Source: Corbicula japonica (lineage: Eukaryota > Mollusca > Bivalvia > Venerida > Cyrenidae). Taken from it: a stretch of DNA of 64,000 nt. Position 1 is the first letter of the stretch. The number at the start of each line of letters is the position of its first letter. Both the position numbers and the translations under genes were made by a program. The notes beneath the pieces were generated by a model. It saw nothing but the letters and a program-made list of their open reading frames with translations. It did not search any database and had not been told where the DNA came from. The stretch spans positions 12,550,620 to 12,614,619 of the forward strand of contig JAZAYU010000008.1 in assembly GCA_038501625.1 (NCBI GenBank), read 5' to 3'. Shown one piece after another: positions 1-11,017 of this stretch.

Positions 1-670
1 GTTTTCATCCTGCCAGGTTTCCACTTCCTCTCCACGGCTGTCCAAGTGGTCATATCCCCAGTTTGTGAGTGACTATTTAAGTCTCCAACAACCATAAAGT
101 TTGTTGCCTCTGTTGGAATATGGTCTAAGGATAGAGCTTTGTCGTTTGGAGAGTACATGTTCACAAGAGTCAGTTCGAAGTCATTCTTTCTGAGGCTCAG
201 TACTTGGAATTCTGAGTCATCCATATGCGTTTTAGTCTGGATAGCATTGATGTTGTTCCTGACTAATGTCATGATGCCTCCTTTCTTTCTACCAGCCCTG
301 TCGCTTCGGAAGCACTGGTATCCTCTGACCTTAAAGGATTTCGCTGGTTGCAGGTGTGTTTCCTGAATGCAACAGACATTAATGTCATTCTCATGAAGGA
401 AGTGCTGTAGTTCAGTCTTTTTGTTGAAGACTCTTTCTGCGTTCCAATGACTTTGAAGTGTTGCTGTTGGATTTTCCTCCTCCTTGGCTTGTTGTAGCCC
501 TTTGTTCTCCTCTTGGTATGATAGAAGGAGTGATCCCCAGAAGCTTTGGGTGGATTCTGTCGAGACTCAGAGCCCGGCACTGTATCTCCCTGGAGGGATT
601 CCAAAGATCCAGCACCACATCGATGAATACCATATGATCGTGTAGTCATAGCGTAGTTACGTGATGCCAT
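1..670 (-). pseudogene. LINE ORF2 5' part, APE endonuclease, runs off the left edge
   Basis: This is the N-terminal part of a non-LTR retrotransposon ORF2. Read on the minus strand from an ATG at 670, an open frame continues to about 450, then one frame shift leads into an apurinic-endonuclease-like domain. That domain shows the family landmarks WNAERVFNKKTEL, CCIQETHL, GGIMTLV, LVNMYSPND and FMVVGDLNSH in the expected order. APE endonucleases nick genomic DNA to prime reverse transcription. A second frame shift lies near 58, after SHSQ, where the reading continues as WGYDHLDSRGEE. The reverse transcriptase would lie to the left of the window. Two frame shifts in about 670 bases mark it as dead. 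The exact LINE clade cannot be decided from this fragment. It differs in sequence from the plus-strand LINE at 19.7-29.4 kb. Confidence 0.72.
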
Positions 671-1500
671 GGTTTGTTAGAGAGTGCCAATGGCCCAGCA
701 TCTCCGATTTTAACTCTCTAGGTTGATTAGGGTTATCTCTCCCAAAAGCCTTTGTCGACCCAACGACTGACCACAAGGCAGTGGTGTTTTTGGAAGGGTT
801 ATCTCCCTTGGTTTGGAATAAGAGTTTTCCTTCTCCTAGACAGACTGCCTTCCCTGGCTAACGAGCTCCATCTACCCGAAGCAGTGGTTATGGCGCCACA
901 GGTCCGCCTTCGCCCCTTCTCCTGTTAGTAGTAGCAGGTCCGCCGGGCTAGTTACAAGCCACGCGTGCAGGCCAGGAGCTGGACTTGGTAGTCAGACGTT
1001 ATATTTTACGCAAGCCATTGGGAGCACTTTTTAAGCAATGGGAGCTTATCCAACATTGCCACCCCCGGCGATGACAACCCTTGGAACCCATTTTCGAGTA
1101 GGTACGCAAATATTTCATGGATTTGAAACAGGTTAAACGAGAGTAAATGCGACGTCCATTGATCAGTACCCTAATAAACAAGATGCTGAATATTAATAAA
1201 GGTTGACTCTAAGATATTCTAGGTTAAGAGAAAGTATTGAATGTACGAATGTGAAATCCGTAGATGGTCATGAATATATTTTATTTCCGAGATAAACTAT
1301 TGTGCTTATACCTATAATATGTTTGTTTATAACTAGTTACATGTATTAGTATGGACCTCGAAAGAACACTGGTTAATTTGATTAAATGAAGGTTTTTGGT
1401 ATTTCCTATCACGTAAAAAATTTGATTAAACGTCAATTGCAAAGATAAAAGGGAAGGTTGATAGGAACTGAAATTGAAAAAGGTTAAAAACAAGCCTCAA
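671..1500. other. probable LINE 5' leader, then unassigned AT-rich DNA
   Basis: About 671-990 is more GC-rich than its surroundings and lies directly upstream of the LINE start, so it is probably the element's 5' untranslated leader (inference). From about 1000 to 1500 I see only AT-rich sequence with short chance ORFs and no convincing exon. Confidence 0.3.
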
Positions 1501-1521
1501 ACACAATTACAGGGCTGAAGT

Positions 1522-1649
1522 TTATAAAACTGAGCATGGAAACCAGTCTCAAATCTCAAGCATCTGATTGGCTCAAATGGCGACTGGTCGCCATTTCTGC
1601 AAATCAGATGCTTGAGATTTGAGACTGGTTTCCATGCTCAGTTTTATAA
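1522..1649. repeat. near-perfect fold-back element (nested palindromes)
   Basis: The left arm, starting TTATAAAACTGAGCATGG at 1522 and ending near 1568, is repeated as its exact reverse complement at about 1602-1649. The spacer contains a second palindrome, AAATGGCGAC-TG-GTCGCCATTT, at about 1575-1596. The whole 128 bp can fold into one hairpin. A diverged sibling lies at 52355-52473 with the same ends. No coding capacity; likely a non-autonomous fold-back MITE. Confidence 0.85.
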
Positions 1650-3340
1650 CCTTTGGCACTGACCTAGTCACGTAGACCAGCAGAAAATGATCTGTCTATA
1701 TATATCTACATATACAGATTGCATGCCCTTTTTATTGACATGTTTAATGGAAGTACTGTAAGTGCAAAACAATTACCCAATCTGCCTCGCCTTACTCAAT
1801 ATAAAAGCATGCAATGGTACACATTTTATCCATCTCAATATGAAAAAGGTTTAATGTAACCACATGAACAATAAAACAACTTTTTACCTAGACCAGTAGT
1901 ATGGCAGGTGTTAATACAATGCTACAAATCACCATCAAAGAAAAACGACAGGGACAACACAAACAATACTTGTGAAACATGGATTTTAGGATGCCGCCGT
2001 GGAGTGGCAAAAAGACCACTGGGTGATAATACCAGATTTATCAAAGCAACTTATCCTATTCGAAATTCAACAAAAGATGAACGAATTGCTTTTTATGACA
2101 ATGTACCAAACGACATGCTATTTAGTAGATCGTAAATCCCATAACTGTTTTATAGAATGTATATGTTCGTAGATGGAAAAATGATAATCTTCTTTATATT
2201 TCTCATTCCTTGTTGATGCAAAACTAAATCCAATGATCGCTGCATTAGATGTTATCATGTTTATATACTATTTCAATATGGCTATATATAATATCTACTT
2301 CATGGTGTCTGTCTTTTCTAAATATGGGTTCACCAAATAAGCTTATTCAATTTTTTATCTGTAAAATTGCTCCTGTTCATTTATTGTTTTGTTGCAATAA
2401 CATTTAAGTTGCAAGTCATACGCTGTAAACCCGCATTTGACAAACATTATTTTGCTATATTTATGTATTATCACTTTCAAATGACAAAATGTGTGCTAAA
2501 GAATTAGTCATGCTTAAACAAGTGATTATGTAACTCAAAAACAAAAACTCGATTAAATCGCTTTAAATTAAAATCAACATATTTGTAGTGTGCTTTTAGA
2601 CTTGTTTGGTACTGTAGATAATTGATGAATAATCTGTTGTCAAGCCTTGTTGATTTCATATTTCACAGTGCTAAAGTCAAGAGAACGGGTTTATACTTGA
2701 CATAAATCCATTCATTCACCATCGTGCTGTGAGCTGAAGATGAAGTGAAGCTAGTACAAATTATAAAAGTAATTTTAAAAGCAAATTTTAATAAAAGAAA
2801 TATTACTTCATATATCATCTTTGAATCATATTTAAAAAGTGCACAATATTACTTACGTCATTGCACAATTATGAAAAAAACCAGTCTGACTGTATAACGA
2901 AAAATAACTGTATTACTTCAGTAAACTCTTTTAATTTCACTCAATATTTCTTAAAGTATTCTGGTAAATCAAAATTATATGAGCTTTCATTTTCAAAAAC
3001 CTGTGAAACGAGCATAGCGTTGACAAAATTATGTTCTTTATGACATTAATACTTCTGATTTATAGAAAAAAATATTTATTAATTCTTATGAGTTGACAAA
3101 TTTAAACGTGAAGCAGACTGTATTTAGGCTGCCTAGAGAAGAATTTGATCAAATACCTGCAACCAATAAAATATGCCCCAATGGCCCATAATTAAATTTG
3201 ACATTCTCTAGATATATATATTTATTATAGCGTTAATATTATTTATTTCATTTGATACTTGTTTAGGTAGATTAAACTTCAGGTGTTCATTTCTCATTTA
3301 GTTCATCGAGTACATCCTTTAGTCTGACTTACAGTACAAT
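1650..3340. other. no gene seen
   Basis: AT-rich intergenic or intronic sequence with short chance ORFs (for example 1908-2135 on the plus strand and 2861-3043). None shows recognisable domain signatures, splice-consistent ends or repeat structure. I see nothing supportable here. Confidence 0.4.
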
Positions 3341-3418
3341 AAAAAAGGGAAAATATGCATATCAGGAATTGCCTCATTCAGAAAAAACAGCATCCCCACA
3401 CAGTCAAGGAGAAAGAGA

Positions 3419-3476
<58 letters not shown>

Positions 3477-3890
3477 GAGAGAGGGAGAGAGAGAGAGGGA
3501 GAGAGAGAGATAGAGAGATAGGGAGAGGAGAGAGAGAGAGATAGGAGAGAAAGAGAGAGAAAAAGAGAGAGAGAGCATGGTTAATAAAATGATCAGTTTC
3601 GATTAAGACACCACAAACAGTTAACAGAAATAAGAAACCGAGGGGTTATCGCATTGGAACGGTCAGTGGCAAATCAAATTGCCACCACTGGGGGGGGGGG
3701 GGGTTAAACCAGGTTCTAGGGTGCACCAACCTCACACTTGCCCAAACAGGTTCTCATATCACAAAACAACTACAAGTTGTCTTGGTGAAATAACTCCAAC
3801 CCACCCATCAGCTCAACAATGTTGCATGCAAAAGCACATATAAAATATAAGAAGCTGATAACATTGCAAAGCAAAAGGGGCGGGTACTGA
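3341..3890 (-). mobile_element. Penelope-like (Naiad) terminal/3' UTR copy
   Basis: The sequence matches the untranslated end of the intact element at 22315-22883 through shared blocks: ATATGCATATCAGGAAT, the purine tract, GCATGGTTAATAAAAT, AACGGTCAGTGGCAAATC, CCAGGTTCTAGGGTGCACC and GTTGCATGCAAAAGCACA. It is continuous with the decayed coding part at 4016-5225. The purine tract has expanded to about 160 bp, and a G-run has grown after the hairpin near 3690. Confidence 0.85.
3418..3575. repeat. (GA)n microsatellite inside the Naiad UTR
   Basis: Almost pure GA dinucleotides with occasional T or GG interruptions. It sits exactly where other copies of the same UTR carry a short GAAGAAGAGAG tract, so it is an expansion of an element-borne seed. 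The translated Leu/Ser-rich ORF on the minus strand here is an artefact. Confidence 0.95.
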
Positions 3891-3963
3891 ATGTTCTTAC
3901 CAAGACCAGAGCTCCCGGAGTAAATTCAGCAAGAACAGGTGACAGGGACAAAAGAAACAAATC

Positions 3964-4015
3964 GAGCTTCTAGTTTCTTAAAAGAAATTATTTCCCCATT
4001 AACCTTCATAAACTC
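3964..4015 (-). promoter_or_regulatory. SECIS-like hairpin in a decayed Naiad copy
   Basis: This is the homologue of the candidate SECIS at 22832-22883. Read on the minus strand it keeps the GAGTTT-ATGA-AGGTT start, an AAA apical block and a distal AGAA followed by GCTC. The base of the stem still pairs, with a G-U replacing an A-U pair relative to the other copy. The upper stem is weaker. It lies just after the position of the reverse-transcriptase stop. Confidence 0.4.
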
Positions 4016-5225
4016 TTAAACCCCTGCCACCGCCGTGCAACCAAAGAGGTAAGCGTAATAAACAACTGTAGATTGGTTAATTACCAATTTACCAGGCCTG
4101 CAGAGCGCTAGAAATTATAATGTTGGTAACTTTTTCATTTAGAATTTACAAAGGTCAATGAAATATATTTCTTCATTAAAATAAAAAATTTAAGGAAATA
4201 TCTTTGATGGTTCGATTCCAAGTCAATGTGTGGCCTGAGAACATGCCGATGGTTACACTGAATAAGTCTTGCAACCTCGTAAAATGGATGGGTTCTTACG
4301 ACGAGATCGTCGGCTTCCTCATCCAGTTTCTGCAGACTAGATATAGAGAAGCCAAACTTGATAGCATAGCGTGTCTGCCAGATTGTTTTAAAATAATATG
4401 TAGGTCATGAATAGAACAACGAATACGTGTTTCCGTGCGACCTCGATTTTCTTTTACGTATTGCAAGCAATTCAACGACGTCATAATCAGGATTTTTAGG
4501 AATGTTGCCGTCCTGAAAATTATTGTCATTTAAACCAAGTGGGTAAGGCGTTTGAAGTGTTTGTATCAATTTATGTTCCGAAATGAGCCTGTTCCTGATT
4601 TTAAATGGTCTTAATACAGCGCTGTGAAATGTAAATTTTTATACTGGTCGAATGAAAATATTAGGTAAACGATGTCATGAATGTTTAAAATGTTGTTATA
4701 AAATGTTTTAAATTTGCTGTTGTTTCGAATTTTAGAACAATGTTGACCAAAACGTGTTTTTAAGTGCGTCCGGTTTGTCCCACATATTGAATTTCACAGT
4801 GATTAGAATTTCAAGTTAACACGTGAACCACATTTTAAGTTCGTCAGTCTATATCACAATTAGTGTTAACAGAGAATGTTCTGCCGTTAGAAGTATAAGA
4901 TCTGCGTCTTCTTTCATTCAATTTAATTGGTGTAGCAATATTGTACTTTCGGAAGAATATGAGATTTTAATGGTGATAGTGTAATTTTTAAATTGTTTTT
5001 AAATAAATTAGTACAATGAACCCTCTACAGAACTGTCATATTAAAAGAGCTCGCCGAAGAAAAATTTTTACTCGATAAACGAACTGATGGCCACAGACTG
5101 TTAAAAGATTTTATTTTATACGGTGTTTGGACACAAAACGCAGAAGATTGCCTTAAAGTAGCTAACAAGCTACATTTTCTTTGTAAATGGCCGACGAGTT
5201 GGGTAGAAAAAAGTTGATTCACCAA
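4016..5225 (-). pseudogene. internally deleted Naiad copy (endonuclease half, RT missing)
   Basis: On the minus strand this retains pieces of the same protein encoded at 22884-26087. An N-terminal piece (5025-5225, with SVQTPYKIKSF-like text) is followed by the GIY-YIG core (GRTFSVN, IQYVGQTGR around 4750-4890) and a middle piece (about 4200-4530, with RIRCSIHDLHIILKQSGRHA). The sequence then jumps from about 4135, near the RT 3' end, to text equivalent to about 24950 in the full element. Most of the reverse transcriptase has therefore been deleted. Stop codons and frame shifts are present, including a TAA inside the endonuclease. Two UGA codons at 4844-4846 and 4811-4813 occupy exactly the positions of two in-frame UGAs in the intact element. 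The copy is non-autonomous and dead. Confidence 0.85.
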
Positions 5226-5239
5226 GGCAACTTATAAAT

Positions 5240-5545
5240 ATTGTGCTCATAAGAATTTGTTTGTGTGTTTTTGCCTACAAGGTTGTCAAGTTGACTGATG
5301 GGCTTTAGCTACTTCGCCAAAACAACATTTACTTGTTAGTTTATATGACCGTTTGACCATTGGGTCAAGTCTGAGGTTGGTGCACCCCAGAAACTGGCTG
5401 TTCTTTTTTTTTTCGTTAAATGTTCATGAAGTCTTATTTTAAATTGTTCATTTTCTATTTTCCTCTCTTCTTTTTTTGGTGTTTTGGAGGCTGTCTTTTT
5501 TCAGAATGTGGTAATTTCTGAAATGCATGTTTCTCTTTTCTGCAA
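5240..5545 (+). mobile_element. Naiad terminal repeat copy, inverted
   Basis: Plus-strand sense copy of the same UTR. It carries the GTTTTTGCCTACAAGGTTGTC block, GTCTGAGGTTGGTGCACC, and a tract of C/T-rich sequence followed by the diverged end AATTTCTGAAATGCATGT. It points opposite to the element at 3341-5225, giving the inverted arrangement typical of Penelope-like insertions. Confidence 0.7.
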
Positions 5546-7140
5546 AGTATCACTATTTTAGAGAACCACTTTAATTTGTTTCGAAATCTTTCAAACTGAC
5601 GTTCTCTCACGAAACTTTAAAATAAGATCGCATGTGTCTTTTTCCTCCTACACCAAGAAAGCAATTTCACGACGCCAATAATCACTTCATAGAAGTCACA
5701 AACACACACTCATATCATATAATGCTATTAAAATTCCACATAATTGGTTCATTTTATTGCTCTCGAAATGTACGACTTTCATTTTCATAATACACGTTGC
5801 TTTATGTAATCTATTTTTGTGGATGGATTAATCTTGCGTTATTTGGTTTTGGTTTTGTTAACAATATTTTTATTAAGGCAAATCTTGTAGAAAAGTAACA
5901 TAAATAGCAATAAACAAACTAGATAAAATCAATTATCTATAAATATTTGAAGTAACAGTCACCTCGACTCCCACGGCCTCATTTCTAATGACAAGGGTCG
6001 TCTCCGCATTTTCTACTTAAATAGCAGGTTTCATCATACTATCTCGATCCTAACTTAAATTAATAGCGGAAAAGTTGTTTCCATTTTTGTAATAGTGACC
6101 TTCTTCCAACAATAACTTTTTGTAATCCTAAACGTCGTCTTCACCGGGGCCACTTACACTGCAATCCCTTATTAAAGTTATTGTGAAAAACGGGTTTTCA
6201 TTTTTTTATTTTTTACTATTTGTAACAGCGACCTTAATCCCACTAGTCGCATTTTCAATTTGAAACGTCGTTTTCACTGAAACTATCAATAAATAAAGTT
6301 CCATCTAAAGTTACTGAGCTGAAACAGTATATATATTTTGAGTAACAGTTACCGTAACCTCGACCTTACTAGTGCATCTCAGAGTGTTTAGAAGCTACCT
6401 ATACATCAAGTTCATTCATTTCTAACTAAAGTCATCGAACGGAAACGTTTCTCTTTATTTTTAGAAACAGAGAGCTTGACCTTAACTCCACCAATTCCAG
6501 TCAAACTTAGCCCGTATTTTGTGATGTTACAACACTGTTTAACTCTGAGAAGCTTCTCATGTGGAATCATCTGGAAACCGTATTAAAATGTTTTAATTTG
6601 TTATGCCTTTTATTGGTAATTGCCCGGAAATCATGAAACCGACAGACCAAACGACCGACACGTTTACTCCATTATATACCCGAAGAAAAAAATAAACCCC
6701 GAATTATTAGGAAGAAAACTCAATATTTTATAAAAATCATTTCATTTAACATACTTTTAATTTGTTCCATTTTATATGGGTAAACAAGTTGAAGAGAGGT
6801 CATTTAAGAACACCTATAAAGTTGAATAAACGTATTTACAATAAATACGCAAAATATCATCAATTGTGTGTGATTTATTCAACTTAACTGGTTTTGTTGA
6901 GTGTTTCTAAACCACCTACACAGTAATTCCTTATTAAAGTTATTGAGAAAAAAGGGTTTTCATTCTTTTGCAGATTCTATTTTTCTTTGTAATCTTATAC
7001 CAGCCTGGTTTTCTTTTAATTAAATCAGGTAAAGCTTACCTCAGATAATAATCGGGCGTCTTCTTTGTCTACTTGTTATTGTTTACTTCACATTTTCATA
7101 CTTTAATAGGACACAAAAGAGACAGTCACATCGTAGAAAA
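5546..7140. other. degenerate tandem-like DNA, no gene
   Basis: No exon or transposon ORF seen. About 5940-6500 has a loose recurring motif (GTAACAGTNACC followed by a short Thr/Leu-like AT-rich block, and TTATTAAAGTTATTGTGAAAAA recurring near 6170 and 6932). This suggests an old, decayed tandem family related to the GTAACAGTGACC repeats at 57.5-58.1 kb. Confidence 0.35.
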
Positions 7141-7170
7141 CGTTTGCAACCAGATAATGAATTCTTATCT

Positions 7171-7690
7171 TACCTTAAGGTTTATGAAGAAATCTTTTCT
7201 GAAAAGAACCTAGAAGCTCGATTTGTCTCTTTTATCCCTGCTATCGTGTTTTGGTGATTTGACCTCAGGACCTCTGGTCTAGGTAAGATCATTGAGTACC
7301 CTCCCCTTTTGCATTGCAATGCTATAAACTTCTTGTGTTTATATGTTTGTGTGATTTTGCATACAACATTGTTGAGCTAATGGGTGGGTTGGAGTTATTT
7401 CACCAAGACAAATCGTACTTGTTTTGTGATACGAGAACCTGTTGGGGCAAGTGTGAGGTTGGTGCACCCTAGAACCTGGTTTAAGCCCCAAGTGGCAATT
7501 TGATTTGCAACTGGCCGTTCCAAGGTGGTATCCCCAAAGGTTCTCTTTTCGTTAATTGTTTATGGCGTCCTATTTGAATTGACATACTTATAACAACATG
7601 CTCTCTTTTCCTCTCTTCTTTTTCTCTGCTTGAGAAGGATGTGTTTTGTGAGTTTGGCGATTCCTGATATGCATATTTCAATTTTCTATT
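7171..7690 (+). mobile_element. Naiad 3' UTR/terminal repeat copy
   Basis: Plus-strand sense copy. It begins with a shortened SECIS-like block (TTTATGAAG...AACCTAGAAGCTCG, 7181-7220, upper stem partly deleted). It continues through GTGAGGTTGGTGCACC, the hairpin AAGTGGCAATTTGATTTG, the CT-rich tract and the end GATTCCTGATATGCATATTTC. It lies immediately before an RT fragment in the same orientation, as in tandem Penelope-like insertions. Confidence 0.8.
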
Positions 7691-7959
7691 GTTTGTTATG
7701 AATATAGAGCATTTTTATAGATGGTTTTTATGATATTTATACTTTATAGACTTGTCATGACCCGAAAGATTTTCTCTCTACTGGATAATATTTATGTAAG
7801 ATTTGGCACCTCTATTTATAAAAAAGTAATCGACATCCCGATGGGTACTAATTGTGCATCCTTTTTTGCTGATTTGTTTTTTTCTGTTATGAAAGAGACT
7901 ATGTTTTCTCTATCTACCAAACATCTCCTTCAGATGCCTTGATGACGTATCACAGTAGA

Positions 7960-8085
7960 TTTGTCTGTACTGTGTGGCCGTAAAACCTCTCCCCGTACTT
8001 TCAATCAATACTGTTATCGTTTCATCCCTCAGGGATTGTATATTACAGTCATTTTTCACATCCCTCCCCACTCAATGAAATACTC
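7960..8085 (+). repeat. SINE-like core copy
   Basis: Shares TGTGTGGCCGTAAAACCTC, CTCCCCGTAC, CAATACTGTTATCGTTTCATC and CCTCAGGGAT with the inverted copy at 26409-26532, and a shorter core with 43428-43490 and 49745-49800. It is probably the 3' domain of a tRNA-derived SINE family (inference from the tRNA-like heads next to the 43.4 kb copies). Confidence 0.6.
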
Positions 8086-8089
8086 TTAT

Positions 8090-8112
8090 GTACCATACTT
8101 ATAACAAACATG

Positions 8113-8159
<47 letters not shown>

Positions 8160-8250
8160 TCTCTTCTTTTTCGCTGCGGGAGGCTGTGTTTTTTGGGGTT
8201 TTTTTTGCGATTTCTGATAAGCATATACATGTATTACTTTTTTATAATCA
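8090..8250 (+). mobile_element. Naiad terminal repeat fragment with (CT)n
   Basis: The blocks ATAACAAACATGCTCTC, a (CT)n run of about 50 bp and GCGATTTCTGATAAGCATAT match the outer end of the Naiad UTR in plus-strand sense. The CT run is the complement of the GA tract seen in minus-strand copies. Confidence 0.75.
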
Positions 8251-8665
8251 TTTTCCATCTCGTGTTCCTATCATTTATCGTAATGAAATCCAGCTTATAA
8301 CACAAACAAAGAAAAGCAAGCAAACGTTATCGATTTAAATCTTTCTATTGAAATTGTTAAGATACTACTTAAATGTATGATAAAAAAGATGGTTTTATTT
8401 TTTTAAGTTTTAAATTATCTGTTTTTAGACAGGGATATTCCTCTTGCAATATTTTACGGGGATCATATCTCAAAACTGGTAGGCTTTTCTAGGGCTTGTA
8501 TTGATGTTAAAGAATTATCGGTATCACAAAGGAAGAAAACCCCTTTTATAGTTGTATTGTCGATACCCATATTTAATTCAAAAATACAGGTGCAGTTAAA
8601 AAAATCCCCATTTCATTAAAGTATTTCACAGCCAGTCTTTGATGACGAGATCCCGACTCATTTGG

Positions 8666-9790
8666 CTTATTGTAGTCATTTTAAATTCTGCCCTAGGCAG
8701 AAAGCCAATGGCGTATATAGCTGCCTGAGGCCCAATAACACGGCCAATATGAATTCAATTCATTAATGAAAATTTTATTAAATAAAAATTATCCACATTT
8801 CTTGATTTTACATTTTCTTCCTGTAGAGATGAGGTGTTGACTCTATCTAATCTTCAATCAGGCTACATAAGAAAACCAGGCTGGTATAAGATTACAAAGA
8901 AAATGCAGAAATGCAAGTTTTTTCGTTATGAATACAACGATTATAGATATTCAGAACACTTGGTATTTACTTTTAAATTCAAACAAGTTAACGTGTTTAA
9001 CATATATATTTTGACACTGGTCATTGTAGTATCATGCTCTCTTCTCCTCTCTATTTTTGGCAGTGTGGGCAGGTTGTGTCTGCTGGATGTGGCTAATACT
9101 GATATACATATTTCGCTTTTTTAAGCTTAAAGCGTCTGAAAGTAGTGTAATTCAAATATTCGCATCATTACGGCTGTGTTTTTTTGCTTTATTTTTTTTT
9201 AAATTTTTGTTTAGATAGTTTCTTACTTTTTCGTTTTCTGCATAGAATCGCGTTGTTGTACTATTGATTTAAAGATTTTAATCGCACAGAAAAATATTAC
9301 CAAAACGTTTCTAGGAAACTTACCCTCTGCGCCTTTTTGAGTTTTTTGTGAGTGCTTCTCCACAGTTTTTCATTTAGTCATTTTTGTAATATTTTATTTC
9401 TTATTTTTAAAATGGCGGCATGTTTACATTATAAAATTTAGCCCTCGGTATTGATCTAGATTGTTAGCAAATTAGGATCCTTGAATCTAATGTTGGCCTA
9501 GCATTTCTCATATTGGCCCAGCCATTCTCGTTTTGGCCCAGTCTGGAATTCATATGGATTTGATGTGGTTCATATGAGGTGCGCAGATGTGTACATATAA
9601 TGACAAATAAAATTTAAAAAAAATGAAAAATGCAACATGTTATCGTAGCAGACTTCAGTTTCAATAAAACTTTCACGATGATGCTATCATAAAAACGTGA
9701 ATGCTGTTAGAAAAAAATACCAATGTATTTTCGAATACAATTTATTTCACCAAGTTTCTTTTTTATATTTTGAAAGATTATGGTTACCTT
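8666..9790 (+). mobile_element. intergenic DNA with one short Naiad end (about 9030-9122)
   Basis: The only recognisable piece is 9030-9122: ATGCTCTCTTCTCC, a G/T-rich stretch and CTGATATACATATTTCGC, a degraded outer end of the Naiad UTR. A stretch near 8866-8910 (AAACCAGGCTGGTATAAG) is inverted relative to 6985-7015, so these may be the flanks of an old inverted duplication. No gene seen. Confidence 0.4.
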
Positions 9791-9794
9791 AACC

Positions 9795-9876
9795 GCTCTA
9801 CTTTTTGACTGTGTGTGGTTGCTGTTTTTTTTTTCTGTTTGTGGCAATTTCTATTATGCATATTTCATTTTTGTAT
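9795..9876 (+). mobile_element. very short degraded Naiad end
   Basis: A T/G-rich tract followed by GCAATTTCTATTATGCATATTTC matches the outer end of the Naiad UTR. It is too short to say more. Confidence 0.45.
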
Positions 9877-10614
9877 TAATTCGCCTAAGTATCGCAAAAC
9901 TATTTTGAAAAAATCAGATTAAAACCAAATAACCATGATTATGCATTAATAAATAAATGGCTTGGGGTTTTACTTAAAACATATTTGGATGATAAATTTA
10001 ATGCTAAAACTAATGTCGGATCTATTTTAAGTATTCGATATAACATCAAATTTTATTGCATTAAATAATAAACATGCATTAATTTGTATAAAAATACTGT
10101 GAAATAAAACTAAAATGGTTCTATCTCAGACTTTTAAATGATATATAAAATATTAATAAAATGTGATTTTATACGACGGGAAAGCATTGAAACAGAAAAA
10201 CGTTATTTATCAATTTAAATTTCGTCCATTAAATATTCAAAGCTTTCTTCAGCATTTTATTGTGCATTAGCTTTTAGTTTTAGTGCTTAATCTAATTTAA
10301 TATACATTTTATTGACACCAACAGTTTTTATTGTTTTATTTACAACTTTCCAATTCATAAGCAGAATCGTGCAAAACAATGAAAACAACACAGTTTATAA
10401 GAGTAAACCTGAGATCGTCAAATCTACTGTGGCCACTTCCCAGCCCCTTTACGAATACGGTCCAGCATAAAAAGTTAACGCATCCCCGTGTACATTAGCT
10501 CTAAAATATGGATATTTTTACACTTCACCAGGACTGTACGACAATGTTTTTGTATTTGGTTAAAGTAATGATTTAATAAAGAATTACATCTGAATAATGT
10601 TTTAGAAATTCCTT
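9877..10614. other. no gene seen
   Basis: AT-rich sequence without recognisable coding or repeat structure. Confidence 0.4.
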
Positions 10615-11017
10615 TTGTACATTATTCGATTTGTTTCTTTTATCCCTGTCATCGTGTTCTTGCTGATTTTACTCCAGGAGCTCTTGTCTCGGTAAGATCA
10701 TTGAGTACCCGCCCCTTCGGCTTTGCAATGCTCTTAGCTTCTTATGTTTTATATTTTTGTGTGCTTTTGCATGCAACATTGTTGAGCCGATAAGTGGGTT
10801 GGAGTTTTTTCACCAAGACAACTTGTACTTGTTTTGTGATATGAGAACCTGTTTGGGCAAGTGTGAGGTTGGTGCACCCTAGAACCTGGTTTAAACCCCC
10901 AGTGGCAATTTGATTTGCCACTGACCGTTCCAAGGCGGTAACCCCTCGGGTTCTCTTTTTTTGTTTATTGTTAGTGGTGTCTGTTTTGTAACTGATCATC
11001 TTATTAACCATGCTCTC
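10615..11017 (+). mobile_element. Naiad terminal repeat, left arm of an inverted pair
   Basis: Plus-strand sense UTR copy: CTTTTATCCCTGTCATCGTG, TTTGCATGCAACATTGTTG, GTGAGGTTGGTGCACCC, CAGTGGCAATTTGATTTGCC and ATTAACCATGCTCTC. It ends abruptly at 11017, where a copy in the opposite orientation begins. Confidence 0.85.

Larger units (their letters stand above)
7740..8665 (+). pseudogene. Naiad reverse transcriptase remnant, itself interrupted
   Basis: Plus-strand RT fragment. 7755-7950 encodes text matching the intact RT around motif B (NIYVRFGTSIYKK, IPMGTNCA, then a degraded LDD). The RT frame resumes at about 8250 with NHFPS, KQAN..DLNLSIE, FLDRDIPLAI and KLVGFSRAC. A last piece near 8625-8650 matches the ISQPVF region. 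Between the two halves lie a SINE-like core (7960-8085) and a reversed Naiad terminal repeat (8090-8250), so at least one later insertion broke this copy. Frame shifts and stops are frequent. Confidence 0.75.

Noticed and set aside
3378..3578. Leu/Ser-repeat ORF
   Set aside because: Translation of a (GA)n microsatellite.
6968..8912. Inverted match AAACCAGGCTGGTATAAG at 6985-7015 and 8866-8910 as transposon TIRs
   Set aside because: The intervening DNA is a patchwork of Naiad and SINE pieces and no target duplication was found; it may be a local inverted duplication only.
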